From contig NZ_JAASAG010000001.1 in NCBI RefSeq assembly GCF_012726265.1, positions 248,001 through 312,000 of the forward strand: 64,000 nt of DNA, in the 5' to 3' direction. Position numbers and translations under genes: made by a program. How positions within the stretch are numbered: position 1 is the stretch's first letter; each line of letters starts with the position of its first letter. Positions 18,495 through 28,883 of this stretch are shown here, piece by piece. The notes under the pieces are model-generated. The model was not told the origin of the DNA, did not search any database, and saw only the letters and a list, made by a program, of their open reading frames with translations. The DNA is from Streptomyces sp. HNM0575 (lineage in GTDB: Bacteria; Actinomycetota; Actinomycetes; Streptomycetales; Streptomycetaceae).

Positions 18495-19406
18495 TCAGGC
18501 GCCGCAGCCGCGGAGGAAGCGCCTCGTGCGTTGGGCGATCGGGAGGGGCTGGTCCGGTGGGCAGGGGTACATGTCCTGTTCGACGATCGCGAAGAGGTCC
18601 ACGCCCAGGCCCTGCGCGGCGGTCAGTACGGGCTCCATCGCCGGTACGCCCAGCGGCGGTTCGCACATCACGCCCTGCCGCACCGCGGGTCCGAAGGGCG
18701 TGCCCTTCTCCACCACGTCGGAGAGGATCGCCGGGTCGACCTGCTTGAGGTGGAGATAGCCGATGCGCTCGCCGTAGGTCTCGATCAGCTTGACGCTGTT
18801 GCCGCCGCAGTACGCGTAATGCCCCGTGTCCAGGCAGAGGTTGACCAGGCCGGAGTCCGTCGCGTCGAGGAAGCGCTCGACGTGTTCCTCGGTGTCGATG
18901 TGGGTGTCCGCGTGCGGATGCACCATGATCTCCAGGCCGTACTGCTCCCGTACCTCGCGGGCCAGCCGCTCGGTGCCGCTCGCGAGGTGATGCCACTGCT
19001 CGGCGGTGAGTTCGCGGGGCTCGATCTCCTCGGCGGTCTTGTCGTCGCGCCAGAAGGACGGGATGACGACGAGGTTGTCCGCGCCCATCGCCCTTGTGAG
19101 CGCGGCGACTTGGCCGACGTGCTCCCATGTGGCGTCCCATACCTCCGGACCGCGGTGCAGCGAGGTGAACACCGTGCCCGCGGAGACCTTGAGGCCGCGG
19201 GACTGCACCTCGTCGGTGAGGCGTGCCGGGTCGGTGGGGAGGTAGCCGTAGGGGCCCAGTTCGATCCACTCGTAGCCGGCCTGTGCGACCTCGTCGAGGA
19301 AGCGCCGCCACGGCACCTGCTCGGGGTCGTCCGGGAACCAGACGCCCCAGGAGTCGGGCGCCGAGCCGACCCGGATGCGGTCGAGGGACGGGGTCGCAGA
19401 AGTCAC
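18495..19406 (-). CDS. Sugar phosphate isomerase/epimerase, IolE/IolH-like TIM barrel
   Basis: The 303-residue protein is a xylose-isomerase-like TIM barrel (GSAPDSWGVWFPDDP at the N-terminus, IMVHPHADTHIDTEEH, LCLDTGHYAYCGGN, LHLKQVD, FAIVEQDMYP). His, Asp and Glu residues in these strands form the expected metal site. It starts with GTG and is divergent from iolC across a 330-bp region with paired operators, so a step in inositol breakdown such as inosose dehydration or isomerisation is likely. The exact reaction cannot be read from sequence. Confidence 0.88.
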   Translation of the reverse strand: MTSATPSLDRIRVGSAPDSWGVWFPDDPEQVPWRRFLDEVAQAGYEWIELGPYGYLPTDPARLTDEVQSRGLKVSAGTVFTSLHRGPEVWDATWEHVGQVAALTRAMGADNLVVIPSFWRDDKTAEEIEPRELTAEQWHHLASGTERLAREVREQYGLEIMVHPHADTHIDTEEHVERFLDATDSGLVNLCLDTGHYAYCGGNSVKLIETYGERIGYLHLKQVDPAILSDVVEKGTPFGPAVRQGVMCEPPLGVPAMEPVLTAAQGLGVDLFAIVEQDMYPCPPDQPLPIAQRTRRFLRGCGA

Positions 19407-19426
19407 GGAGGGCTCCTCGCTGTACG

Positions 19427-19443
19427 TACGTGTCTTACGTGTC
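19427..19443. repeat. Direct TACGTGTC repeat before the TIM-barrel gene
   Basis: TACGTGTC occurs at 19427-19434 and 19436-19443 (9-bp period), 20-40 bp upstream of the GTG of the minus-strand gene, where its promoter or leader should be. Confidence 0.4.
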
Positions 19444-19517
19444 ACGGCAGACGGATTTGACGGGGGACGACGGGGGCGGGGGACGACGGGGCGAGCCAAC
19501 TCCCCGGGCGCCGCCAA

Positions 19518-19609
19518 TGTCAAGGGAATGTAAGGACAACGTTTCATACGGACGTACCGAGCCCGCTCTCTCCGGCAGGACGTCAGTATGTAAGGACAAA
19601 TCATTGACA
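19518..19609. promoter_or_regulatory. Divergent inositol promoters with mirror-image operators
   Basis: ATGTAAGGACAA occurs at 19528-19539 and 19588-19599. A perfect TTGACA lies exactly 4 bp outside each copy: on the minus strand at 19523-19518 and on the plus strand at 19604-19609. Each divergent promoter thus has the element at the same distance from its -35 box. Read as TGTCCTTACA, it matches 9 of 10 positions of the IolR consensus I recall from Corynebacterium glutamicum (KGWCHTRACA). No GntR gene is in the window. Confidence 0.6.
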
Positions 19610-19736
19610 CCTTTCGCCGCTCGCCCCGACGATGAGGAGGCCGCCGAGGGAACGACCCGGCTCGGCCCACGCCCGACGCCCCACGATCCGGCACCCGGCG
19701 CACCCGGCACCCGGCACGACCCACGAAAGGGCATCC

Positions 19737-20852
19737 ATGGCATCCACGCCAGGCACGGCATCCGAGGCCGCCACGGAAGAGCCGTACGACGTCATCACGA
19801 TGGGCCGCATCGGCGTCGACATCTACCCGCTCCAGACGGGGGTGCCGCTGCCGCAGGTCGAGACGTTCGGGAAGTTCCTCGGCGGATCCGCGACCAATGT
19901 GGCCGTGGCCGCCGCGCGGCTCGGACGCGGGAGCGCGGTCGTCAGCCGTACGGGGAACGATCCGTTCGGCGAGTACTGCCATCAGGCCCTGCGGGGCTTC
20001 GGCGTGGACGACCGCTGGGTCACGCCCGTCGACAGGTATCCCACGCCCGTGACCTTCTGCGAGATCTTCCCGCCGGACGACTTCCCGCTGTACTTCTACC
20101 GCGAGCCGAAGGCCCCCGACCTCGAACTCGGCCCGGACGACCTGGACTTGGACGCCATCGGAGCCGCGCGGATCTTCTGGGTCACGGGCACCGGGCTGTG
20201 CGCGGAGCCCAGCCGTACGACGACGCTCGCCGCGCTGGAATCCCGTGCCGGGCGCCGTACGGGGGATACGGGCGGCCGTACGGGACATCCCGGGGGCGCC
20301 GACGGCGCGGGTCCGCAGACCGCCACCGTCTTCGACATGGACTGGCGGCCGATGTTCTGGGGCAAGGAGGGCTCGGCGGCCGGGCCCGCGGGGGCGGGGG
20401 AGACCTCGGACGCGGGCGACCTCACCGCGGACGAGGTCATGGCGGAGGCCCGGCCGTACTACCGTCAGGCGCTCGCGAACGCCACCGTCGCCGTCGGCAA
20501 CCTCGACGAGTGCGAAGTCGCCACCGGCACGCGCGAACCGCAGGCGTGCGCCGACGCCCTGCTGGAGGCCGGTGTCGAACTCGCCGTCGTCAAGCAGGGA
20601 CCCAAGGGCGTGCTCGCCGCACACCGTGACGGCACCCGTACCGAGGTGCCTCCGCACCCGGTCGAGGTCGTCAACGGCCTCGGCGCCGGGGACTCCTTCG
20701 GCGGCTCCCTGTGCCACGGGCTGCTCGCCGGCTGGGACGTGGAGTACGTGATGCGGTACGCGAACGCCGCGGGCGCCCTCGTCGCCTCCCGGCTGGCCTG
20801 CTCCGCCGCGATGCCCACGGCGGACGAGGTCGAGCAGCTGATGCGGGGCTAG
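19737..20852 (+). CDS. iolC: 5-dehydro-2-deoxygluconokinase
   Basis: The 371-residue protein is a PfkB-family kinase with the N-terminal motif GGSATNVAVAAARLG and the C-terminal anion-hole/catalytic motif NGLGAGDSFGG. Its sequence (DVITMGRIGVDIYPLQTGVP, FYREPKAPD, FDMDWRPMFW) fits IolC, which phosphorylates 5-dehydro-2-deoxy-D-gluconate. Insertions rich in Gly and Thr occur near 180-200 and 215-235. The ATG is preceded by GAAAGG. It begins the plus-strand inositol operon. Confidence 0.95.
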   Translation: MASTPGTASEAATEEPYDVITMGRIGVDIYPLQTGVPLPQVETFGKFLGGSATNVAVAAARLGRGSAVVSRTGNDPFGEYCHQALRGFGVDDRWVTPVDRYPTPVTFCEIFPPDDFPLYFYREPKAPDLELGPDDLDLDAIGAARIFWVTGTGLCAEPSRTTTLAALESRAGRRTGDTGGRTGHPGGADGAGPQTATVFDMDWRPMFWGKEGSAAGPAGAGETSDAGDLTADEVMAEARPYYRQALANATVAVGNLDECEVATGTREPQACADALLEAGVELAVVKQGPKGVLAAHRDGTRTEVPPHPVEVVNGLGAGDSFGGSLCHGLLAGWDVEYVMRYANAAGALVASRLACSAAMPTADEVEQLMRG

Positions 20853-20917
20853 CCGCGGTGGCCCGGGCCGGGGCCCCGCCGTCTCCTCCTCCTGCCACCC
20901 CCGCGACGGCCTCGCGC

Positions 20918-20980
20918 CCGCGCCCGTCCCGCGCCCGTCCCGCGTTCGTCCCGTGCCCGTCCCGCACTCGCCCCCCCCGC
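20918..20980. repeat. About five CGCCCGTCCC-type repeats between iolC and the aldolase gene
   Basis: Degenerate 10-bp units of CGCGCCCGTCC type fill much of the 171-bp gap. No ORF or clear terminator is seen. Confidence 0.5.
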
Positions 20981-21023
20981 CTGCCGACCGGCCGTGACCC
21001 GGCCATGAAAGCGAGCAACTCCC

Positions 21024-21905
21024 TTGAGCAGCATCAGCATTCGCGACCTCGTCGCCGTACGGGCCCGGCACCCGGAGGCGATCGCTGAGGCTGCCGCCAG
21101 ACGCGCCAGACGCCCCCTCGTCGGGGACAGCGGCCGGCTGATGATCGTCGCCGCCGACCATCCGGCCCGCGGGGCACTGGGCGTCGGCGGCGACGAACTG
21201 GCCATGGCCGACCGCGCGCGGCTGCTGGAGCGGCTGACGACGGCCCTGTCACGGGCCGGGGTCGACGGCGTGCTGGCCACGGCCGACATCCTGGAGGACC
21301 TGCTGCTCCTCGGGGCGCTCGAGAACAAGATCGTCATGGGATCGATGAACCGCGGCGGGCTGGCCGGAGCCTCGTACGAACTCGACGACCGCTTCACCGG
21401 ATACCGGGCCCAGGACATCGAACGGCTGCGCTTCGACGCGGGCAAGGCGCTGCTGCGGATCGACCTCCACGACGCGGGCTCGCTGGCCACGATGCATGCG
21501 ACGGCGCGCGCGGTTGACGACATGGCGGGACGGCGGCTGCCGGTCTTCATCGAGCCGTTCATCTCGCGCCGCGTGGCGGGCAGGGTCCGCAACGACCTCA
21601 GCGCCGAGGCGATCATCCGTTCCGTCGCGATCGCCTCGGGCCTCGGCGGCACCTCCGCGTACAGCTGGCTGAAGCTTCCCGTCTCCGAGGACCCCGAGGA
21701 CATGGCGCGGGTGTGCGAGACGTCCACGCTGCCGGTGGTGCTGCTGGGCGGCGAGACGAACGGCGATCAGGAGGGCGCGTACGAGAAGTGGCGCACGGCG
21801 CTGCGGATGCCCACCGTGCGGGGACTCGTCGTCGGACGGTCCCTGCTCTACCCGGCGGACGGCGACGTCGCGGGCGCCGTGGACACGGCGGTGGGGCTGC
21901 TGTGA
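21024..21905 (+). CDS. DeoC/LacD-like beta-alpha barrel aldolase (Cgl0159 family)
   Basis: The 293-residue protein resembles actinobacterial Cgl0159-type barrel proteins of inositol clusters (MIVAADHPARGALGVGGDEL, NKIVMGSMNRGGLAGA, FIEPFISRRVAG, LLGGETNGDQEG, VRGLVVGRSLLYP). In such clusters it is expected to act as the 2-deoxy-5-keto-gluconate-6-phosphate aldolase (IolJ role), cleaving the IolC product. That assignment rests on context. The start is TTG with a weak ribosome-binding site. Its TGA overlaps the GTG of a short ORF that links it to iolB. Confidence 0.88.
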   Translation: MSSISIRDLVAVRARHPEAIAEAAARRARRPLVGDSGRLMIVAADHPARGALGVGGDELAMADRARLLERLTTALSRAGVDGVLATADILEDLLLLGALENKIVMGSMNRGGLAGASYELDDRFTGYRAQDIERLRFDAGKALLRIDLHDAGSLATMHATARAVDDMAGRRLPVFIEPFISRRVAGRVRNDLSAEAIIRSVAIASGLGGTSAYSWLKLPVSEDPEDMARVCETSTLPVVLLGGETNGDQEGAYEKWRTALRMPTVRGLVVGRSLLYPADGDVAGAVDTAVGLL

Positions 21906-22080
21906 ACCGCACGGGCACCGCGGGTGCGGACACTGCGGGTACGGGACCTGCGGGTACGGGACCTGCGGGTACGGGACCCGGGAGTACGGGACCTGCGAGG
22001 GCACTTGCGGGTACGGGACCTGCGGGTACGGGCCCGGGGACGGGGAGTCGGCACAGGGCGATGCGGCAAGGATGGCGAGC

Positions 22081-22084
<4 letters not shown>
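21902..22084 (+). CDS. Low-complexity 60-codon bridging ORF between aldolase and iolB
   Basis: The ORF starts with GTG overlapping the aldolase TGA (GTGA) and stops with TGA overlapping the iolB ATG (ATGA). It spans the gap exactly and keeps ribosomes coupled from one gene to the next. It encodes about 60 residues of GTGPA repeats built from a 15-bp minisatellite. No domain is recognisable. It may matter only for the act of translation, or be an accident of repeat expansion. Codon position cannot distinguish these. Confidence 0.4.
21938..22042 (+). repeat. 15-bp minisatellite (CTGCGGGTACGGGAC type)
   Basis: Six to seven copies, some diverged, of a 15-bp unit such as CTGCGGGTACGGGAC lie between the aldolase and iolB genes. 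The unit length keeps the bridging ORF in frame. Confidence 0.8.
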
Positions 22085-23084
<1,000 letters not shown>

Positions 23085-23088
<4 letters not shown>

Positions 23089-25097
23089 CAGCGCAAGTGA
23101 ACTCGGCATCCGGACCGGCCGGTCCGGGCGGAGCAGCCGAAGCGGGCACACCGGCGGGCACAACGGCGGGCACACCCGCGGGTGCACCGGAACCGGCCGG
23201 ACCCGGCGGGCCGCGGACCGTGCGGCTGACCGTCGCACAGGCGCTGGTGCGCTTCCTCGCCGCCCAGTACACGGAGCGGGACGGGCGGCGCCACCGGCTG
23301 ATCGGCGCCTGCTGGGGCATCTTCGGCCACGGCAACGTCGCGGGCATCGGGCAGGCCCTCGTCGAGAGCGGCCAGGGCGACGACGCGCCGCTGCGCTACC
23401 TCCAGGGCCGCAACGAGCAGGCCATGGTGCACGCAGCCGTCGGCTACGCACGCCAGAGCAACCGCCTCTCCGCCCACGCCGTCACCACCTCCATCGGTCC
23501 CGGCGCCACCAACCTCGTCACCGGCGCGGCCCTCGCCACCGTCAACCGGCTGCCCGTACTGCTGCTGCCCGGCGACATCTTCGCGACCCGCACCGCCGAC
23601 CCGGTGCTACAGCAGCTCGAAGTGGCGTACGCGGGCGACGTGTCGGTCAACGACGCGCTGCGGCCCGTCTCCCGCTGGTTCGACCGCGTACAGCGGCCCG
23701 AGGCGCTGATCCCCGCCGCCCTCCAGGCCATGCGCGTCCTCGCGGACCCGGTGGAGACCGGCGCCGTCACCCTGGCGCTGCCGCAGGACGTGCAGGCGGA
23801 GGCGTACGACTGGCCGGTGGAGTTCTTCGACGAGCGCGTGTGGCGGGTGCGGCGGCCGGCGCCGGAGGCCGCCGAGGTGGCGGCCGCCGCCACCGCCGTG
23901 CTCGACGCCCGCAGGCCGCTGATCGTCGCGGGCGGCGGCATCCACCACAGCGAGGCCGAGGCCGCGTTGCGGGCGCTGGCCGACGCCACCGGCATCCCCG
24001 TCGCCAGCACCCAGGCGGGCAAGGGGGCGCTGCGCCACGACCACCCGTGCGACGTGGGCGCGATCGGTCACACCGGCACGGCCGTCGCGGACGATCTGGC
24101 GCGTAAGGCCGATCTCGTCATCGGAGTCGGCACCCGCTACAGCGACTTCACCACCGCCTCGAACACCCTCTTCGCCGAGCCCGGCGTCCGCTTCGTCAAC
24201 CTCAACATCGCCGCCTTCGACGCGCACAAGATGAGCGCGACGACGCTCGTCGCCGACGCGCGCGCCGGTCTGGAGGCGCTGTCGGGCGCGCTGCTGGGCC
24301 ACCGGGTCCCGGCCTCCTACGAGGAGGAGTACGCGGCGGGCAAGGCGAGTTGGGAGCGTGCCGTCGACTCCGCCTACGCCGCCAAGGACGAGGGCGCCCG
24401 CCCCACCCAGAGCCAGGTGATCGGCGCCCTGGACGGCGTGGTCGGCGACGACGACGTCGTCATCAACGCGGCGGGCTCCATGCCCGGCGACCTGCACAAG
24501 CTGTGGCGGGCCCGCTCGCCGCGCCAGTACCACCTGGAGTACGGCTACTCCTGCATGGGTTACGAGATCCCCGGCGCCATCGGCGTGCGGCTCGCCGCCC
24601 CGGACCGCCCCGTGTGGGCGCTGGTGGGCGACGGCACGTACCTGATGCTGCCCGGCGAGATCGTCACCGCCGTGCAGGAGGGGCTCGACATCAACGTGGT
24701 GCTGGTGCAGAACCACGGCTACGCCTCCATCGGCGGCCTCTCCGAGCAGACCGGCGCCGAGCGCTTCGGCACCGCCTACCGCTACCGCGCGGCCGACGGC
24801 TCGTACACGGGCGATCCGCTGCCCGTCGACCTGGCGGCCAACGCGGCCTCGCTGGGCATGGACGTCGTACGGGCGGAGACCGTCGGCGAGTTGCGCAACG
24901 CCCTCGCGCAGGCGCGCGCCTCCGAGCGTGCGACGTGCGTGTACGTCGAGACCGAGACCGGCACGTCGGCTCCGGCGCCGCCGGGGGCGGCCGCCTGGTG
25001 GGACGTGGTCGTCGCGGAGACCTCCGGCCGCCCGGCGGCGCGCAAGGCACGCGAGGAGTACGAACGCCATGCGGCGGCAAGGCGCCGCCACTTGTGA
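23085..25097 (+). CDS. iolD: 3D-(3,5/4)-trihydroxycyclohexane-1,2-dione acylhydrolase
   Basis: The 670-residue protein is a thiamine-diphosphate enzyme. It has the N-terminal catalytic Glu region (LQGRNEQAMVHAAVGYA), TSIGPGATNLVTGAA, and the ThDP/Mg motif GDGTYLML followed about 25 residues later by VLVQNHGYASIGG. These fit IolD, which opens the inositol-derived ring diketone. A Gly/Ala/Pro-rich N-terminus of about 40 residues precedes the core. The GTG start overlaps iolB by 4 bp. A 9-bp hairpin follows the stop. Confidence 0.95.
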
Positions 25098-25124
25098 ACG
25101 GTCATCTGTGAACGGCCACATGTT

Positions 25125-25150
25125 GCACGGCCGGTCGCGAACGGCCGTGC
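25125..25150 (+). terminator. Hairpin after iolD
   Basis: GCACGGCCG pairs with CGGCCGTGC over an 8-nt loop, 28 bp after the iolD stop. There is no U-tract. It may end or attenuate transcription before mmsA. The rest of the 249-bp gap is Pro/Arg-like GC-rich sequence with no gene. Confidence 0.5.
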
Positions 25151-25346
25151 GTGAGCGGGCAGTCGGGCCTCCGGCCGGATGCGGCCGGGTGCCGTCGGGT
25201 GCGCACCGGCCCGCGACCCGCCGCTCCCGCCCCGGCTCCCGCTCTCGTTCCGGCCCGGCCCTCGTCCGGACCCCGGCCCTCGTCCCGGACTCAGTCACGG
25301 CCCCGCCCCCAGCCCCGTACCCACCACAGAAAGCAGAGCCACGGAT

Positions 25347-26852
25347 ATGAAGACCCTCGGACATTGGATCGACGGCAAGGCCGTCGAGTCCGCATCCGGA
25401 AACACAGGCCCCGTATACAACCCCGCCATCGGCGAACGGGCCCGCCAGGTCGCCTTCGCCTCGGTGGAGGAGGTCGACTCGGCCGTCGGCTCAGCCCGCC
25501 GTGCCTACGCGGAGTGGTCGCAGAGCTCGCTCGCGAAGCGCACCGCGTTCCTGTTCAAGTACCGCGAACTGCTGGACGCGCACCGCGACGAGATCGCGGC
25601 GCTCATCACCGCCGAGCACGGCAAGGTGCACTCCGACGCGCTCGGCGAGGTCGCCCGCGGCATGGAGATCCTCGAACTGGCCTGCGGCATCCCCACGTTG
25701 CTCAAGGGTGAGCTGTCCACGCAGGTCTCGACGCGCGTCGACGTCTCGTCGCTCCGGCAACCGCTCGGCGTCGTCGCGGGCATCACGCCGTTCAACTTCC
25801 CCGCGATGGTGCCGATGTGGATGTTCCCGCTCGCGATCGCCTGCGGTAACACCTTCGTGCTGAAGCCCAGCGAGAAGGACCCGTCAGCGCCGTACCGGCT
25901 GGCCGAACTCGCCGCCGAGGCAGGGCTGCCGGAGGGCGTGCTCAACGTCGTCAACGGCGACAGGACCGCCGTCGACCGGCTGCTGACCCATCCGGACGTG
26001 GCGGCCGTCAGCTTCGTCGGGTCGACGCCGATCGCGAAGTACATCCAGTCGGAGGCCGTCGCGCACGGCAAGCGGGTGCAGGCCCTGGGCGGCGCGAAGA
26101 ACCACATGCTCGTACTGCCGGACGCCGACCTGGACTTCGCCGCCGATAACGCCGTCAGCGCCGCCTACGGCTCGGCCGGAGAGCGCTGTATGGCCGTCTC
26201 CGTCGTCGTCGCGGTCGGCGACGCGGGCGACGAACTGGTGGCGAAGATCGCCGACCGTGCGCACAAGCTCCGCATCGGACCCGGCGACGACCCGTCCTCC
26301 GAGATGGGCCCGCTGATCACGCGCGAGCACCGCGACAAGGTCGCCTCGTACGTGGGCGGAGCGCGCGAACAGGGCGCCGACGTCGTCGTGGACGGCACCG
26401 GCTACACCGTCGACGGCCACCCCGAGTGCGCGGACGGCTTCTACCTCGGCGTCTCGCTGCTCGACAACGTCTCCCCGGACATGGACGCCTACCGCGACGA
26501 GATCTTCGGCCCGGTGCTGTGCGTCGTGCGGGCCGAGAGCTACGACGAGGCGATCGAGCTCATCAACGGCAGCAGGTGGGGCAACGGGACCGCCGTCTTC
26601 ACCCGCGACGGCGGCGCCGCCCGCCGCTTCCAACTGGACGTCGAGGCGGGCATGGTGGGCATCAACGTGCCCATCCCGGTGCCGGTCGGCTACCACTCCT
26701 TCGGCGGCTGGAAGGACTCCCTCTTCGGCGACCTGCACATCTACGGCAACGACGGCGTGGCCTTCTATACGCGCGGCAAGGTCGTCACCACGCGGTGGCC
26801 GGACCCGGCCGAGAGCGGCGGGGTCAACCTGGGCTTCCCGACGTCGTCGTAG
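25347..26852 (+). CDS. mmsA: CoA-acylating methylmalonate-semialdehyde dehydrogenase
   Basis: The 501-residue aldehyde dehydrogenase has PFNFPAMVPMWMFPLAIACGN, KPSEKDPSAPY, the NAD-site FVGSTPIAKYI and the catalytic Cys in SAGERCMAVS. This Cys context and length are typical of MmsA/IolA, which oxidise malonate or methylmalonate semialdehyde to acetyl- or propionyl-CoA. Following iolCBD it supplies the last step of inositol breakdown. The ATG has only a weak ribosome-binding site, and the gene may have its own promoter. Confidence 0.95.
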   Translation: MKTLGHWIDGKAVESASGNTGPVYNPAIGERARQVAFASVEEVDSAVGSARRAYAEWSQSSLAKRTAFLFKYRELLDAHRDEIAALITAEHGKVHSDALGEVARGMEILELACGIPTLLKGELSTQVSTRVDVSSLRQPLGVVAGITPFNFPAMVPMWMFPLAIACGNTFVLKPSEKDPSAPYRLAELAAEAGLPEGVLNVVNGDRTAVDRLLTHPDVAAVSFVGSTPIAKYIQSEAVAHGKRVQALGGAKNHMLVLPDADLDFAADNAVSAAYGSAGERCMAVSVVVAVGDAGDELVAKIADRAHKLRIGPGDDPSSEMGPLITREHRDKVASYVGGAREQGADVVVDGTGYTVDGHPECADGFYLGVSLLDNVSPDMDAYRDEIFGPVLCVVRAESYDEAIELINGSRWGNGTAVFTRDGGAARRFQLDVEAGMVGINVPIPVPVGYHSFGGWKDSLFGDLHIYGNDGVAFYTRGKVVTTRWPDPAESGGVNLGFPTSS

Positions 26853-26867
26853 GGGCGGCCTCGTGGT

Positions 26868-26896
26868 GACGGTCTCGTGGTGACGGCCTTGCAGTG
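26868..26896. repeat. Duplicated CTCGTGGTGACGG
   Basis: The 13-bp sequence occurs twice in tandem (15-bp period) just after the mmsA stop. The remaining 200 bp before the next gene hold no recognised feature. Confidence 0.4.
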
Positions 26897-27082
26897 GCGG
26901 CCGGTTGGCGAGCGTCTCTCGGCGAACGCCTCTTGGCGGCCGCCACGTGGTGATGTCGTCGGCTCCGTAAGGCAAGGGCGGGCCGGGAGTCCCGCAGGGG
27001 CCGGGGCCCTTCTCCGAGGGGTCCCGGCGAGGCCCCGGCCGCCCAACCGGCCCTGCCCGTAGGGCTGTTATCGTCCCCGGCT

Positions 27083-27733
27083 GTGACCGGACCGGATCAT
27101 CTGAGCGCCACGCGTACGTTCTACGACGCCCTTGCCGTGGACTACGCCGACCGCTTCCACCACGAGCTGTCGGCCAAGCCGCTGGACCGGTCGATGCTCT
27201 CCGCGTTCGCCGAGCTGGTGCTGGCCGCGGGCGGCGGACGGGTCGCCGATGTGGGATGCGGTACGGGCTCGGTGACGGCGCATCTGCACGAGCTGGGGCT
27301 CTCGGCGTACGGGATCGACCTGTCGCCGCGCATGGTGGAGCTGGCCCGCGAGTTCAGCCCTGACCTGCGCTTCGAGGAGGGCACGATGACGGCCGTCGGC
27401 CAGGCGGACGGCTCCCTCGCCGGAATAGTGGCCTGGCACTCGATAATCCACACCACGGACGATCAACTGCCGGAGGTCTTCGCCGAGTTCGAGCGGCTGC
27501 TCGTACCCGGCGGACATCTGCTGCTCTCGTTCCAGATCGGCGACGAGCCCGTCTACCTGGCGCGCCCGCTCGGCCACCCCGTCTCCCTCGACTTCCACCG
27601 GCGGCAGCCCGGCGACGTGGCCGCACTGCTGGCCGAGGCCGGGCTGCCCGTACAGGCCCGGCTGTCCCGTGAGCCCGACGACCGCGGCATGGAGACGACG
27701 CCGCAGGCGTTCCTGCTCGCCCGCAAGCCGTAG
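27083..27733 (+). CDS. Class I SAM-dependent methyltransferase
   Basis: The 216-residue protein has the Methyltransf_11/25 fold. Motif I is VADVGCGTGSVTAHL near 52-66, with YGIDLSPRMVELAR, then AWHSIIHTTDDQLPEVFAEF and LLVPGGHLLLSFQ. A leading segment ATRTFYDALAVDYADRF is typical of small-molecule methyltransferases. The substrate cannot be read from sequence. The start is GTG with no Shine-Dalgarno sequence and a TA-rich GTTATC 12 bp upstream, so the message may be leaderless. Confidence 0.9.
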   Translation: MTGPDHLSATRTFYDALAVDYADRFHHELSAKPLDRSMLSAFAELVLAAGGGRVADVGCGTGSVTAHLHELGLSAYGIDLSPRMVELAREFSPDLRFEEGTMTAVGQADGSLAGIVAWHSIIHTTDDQLPEVFAEFERLLVPGGHLLLSFQIGDEPVYLARPLGHPVSLDFHRRQPGDVAALLAEAGLPVQARLSREPDDRGMETTPQAFLLARKP

Positions 27734-27860
27734 GGGCCCTCCGCCCCGCCCCCGTACCGGTGTTGAATGGGCCGTACACGAAGCGGCTGCCCGGACGGGC
27801 GCCACAAGCCGGGAGCCGGGGGGCCGCAAGCCCGGACCCGGGCACGAGGGGAGCGGGGAT

Positions 27861-28838
27861 ATGGCCGAGGACGAGAACCGGGCCGCCGGCGGAGGCAGGA
27901 CCGGGAGCGAGGGCCGCAGCGGGGACGAGGGCAAGGCCGGGGGCGCCGGGAACGCGGGGGCCGCCGGGGCCTCCGAAGGCGCCGGGGCCTTCGAAGGCGC
28001 CGGGGACGGCGGCCCGTCCGTGCGTCTCGGCGCGGTGCCGGAGACGCTGCTGTGGAACCTGTGGCAGCGCGCCTACGAGGCCGGACAGCCCGGCACCGTG
28101 CTCAAGGACCCCAGGGCCGTGGAGCTGGTACGGGACATCGACTACCCGTTCACGGAGACCTTCGGCGAGCCCAATCCGCTGCTCGCGCAGGGCCATGCGC
28201 TGCGGGTCCGCACGTTCGACACGGCGGTGCGCGACTTCCTCGCGGAGCACCCGGACGGGACGGTCGTCACGCTCGCCGAGGGCCTGGAGACACAGTTCTG
28301 GCGGGTGGACAACGGGCGGGCGCGCTGGCTGTGCGTGGAGCTTCCGGAGACCGCGGCGGTCCGCGCCCGGCTGCTGCCGGACGCGGACGGCGAACGCCGC
28401 CGCACCCTCGCCCAGTCCGCGCTCGACCTGTCGTGGCGCGACGAGGTCGACCCCGACCGCGGTGTGCTGATCACCGCCCAGGGGCTGCTGATGTATCTGC
28501 GGCCCGAAGAGGTACGGGAGTTGGTCGCCGGCTGCGCGGAGGGCTTCCCCGGCGGCGCGCTCGTCTTCGACGCGGTGCCGAAGTGGTTCAGCGCACGCAC
28601 GCAGAGCGGCGACATGCGTACGCCCCACGGCTACCGGCCGCCGCCGATGCCGTGGGGCCTGGACGCGGGCGAGCTGGACACGGTCCGCGGATTCCACCCG
28701 CGGATCCGCGACGTCCGCGAACTCCCGGTCCCCCGCGGCCGTGGCCTCTACCACGGCGTGCTGGCACCCGTCGTCCACCGGCTCCCGGGCGTACGGAACA
28801 TGCGGCCCACGATGACGGCGGTGGCGCGCTTCGAGTGA
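27861..28838 (+). CDS. LCMT-family class I methyltransferase
   Basis: The 325-residue protein has a Gly/Ala-rich low-complexity N-terminus of about 55 residues. A methyltransferase of the leucine-carboxyl-methyltransferase/Tcmp-like family follows (ETLLWNLWQRAYEA, RTFDTAVRDFLAEHP, VVTLAEGLETQFWRVD, ITAQGLLMYLRPEEVREL). These actinobacterial enzymes often methylate carboxyl or hydroxyl groups of metabolites; the substrate here is unknown. The ATG is preceded by GAGCGGGG. It follows the other methyltransferase in the same direction, separated by 127 bp. Confidence 0.9.
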   Translation: MAEDENRAAGGGRTGSEGRSGDEGKAGGAGNAGAAGASEGAGAFEGAGDGGPSVRLGAVPETLLWNLWQRAYEAGQPGTVLKDPRAVELVRDIDYPFTETFGEPNPLLAQGHALRVRTFDTAVRDFLAEHPDGTVVTLAEGLETQFWRVDNGRARWLCVELPETAAVRARLLPDADGERRRTLAQSALDLSWRDEVDPDRGVLITAQGLLMYLRPEEVRELVAGCAEGFPGGALVFDAVPKWFSARTQSGDMRTPHGYRPPPMPWGLDAGELDTVRGFHPRIRDVRELPVPRGRGLYHGVLAPVVHRLPGVRNMRPTMTAVARFE

Positions 28839-28856
28839 GCATGCCTCTCCGGTGTC

Positions 28857-28876
28857 GGTAGCATGCTTGGTAGCAT
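28857..28876. promoter_or_regulatory. GGTAGCAT direct repeats, likely TA-module operator
   Basis: GGTAGCAT occurs at 28857-28864 and 28869-28876 (12-bp period), the first copy overlapping a GCATGC palindrome, immediately before the antitoxin ATG at 28884. Ribbon-helix-helix antitoxins typically bind repeated sites of this spacing over their own promoter. Confidence 0.5.
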
Positions 28877-28883
28877 AAGTGGC

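Noticed and set aside
18498..21161. Minus-strand frame extending far upstream of the TIM-barrel gene
   Set aside because: The part beyond 19406 is antisense to iolC and the aldolase start and lacks family similarity.
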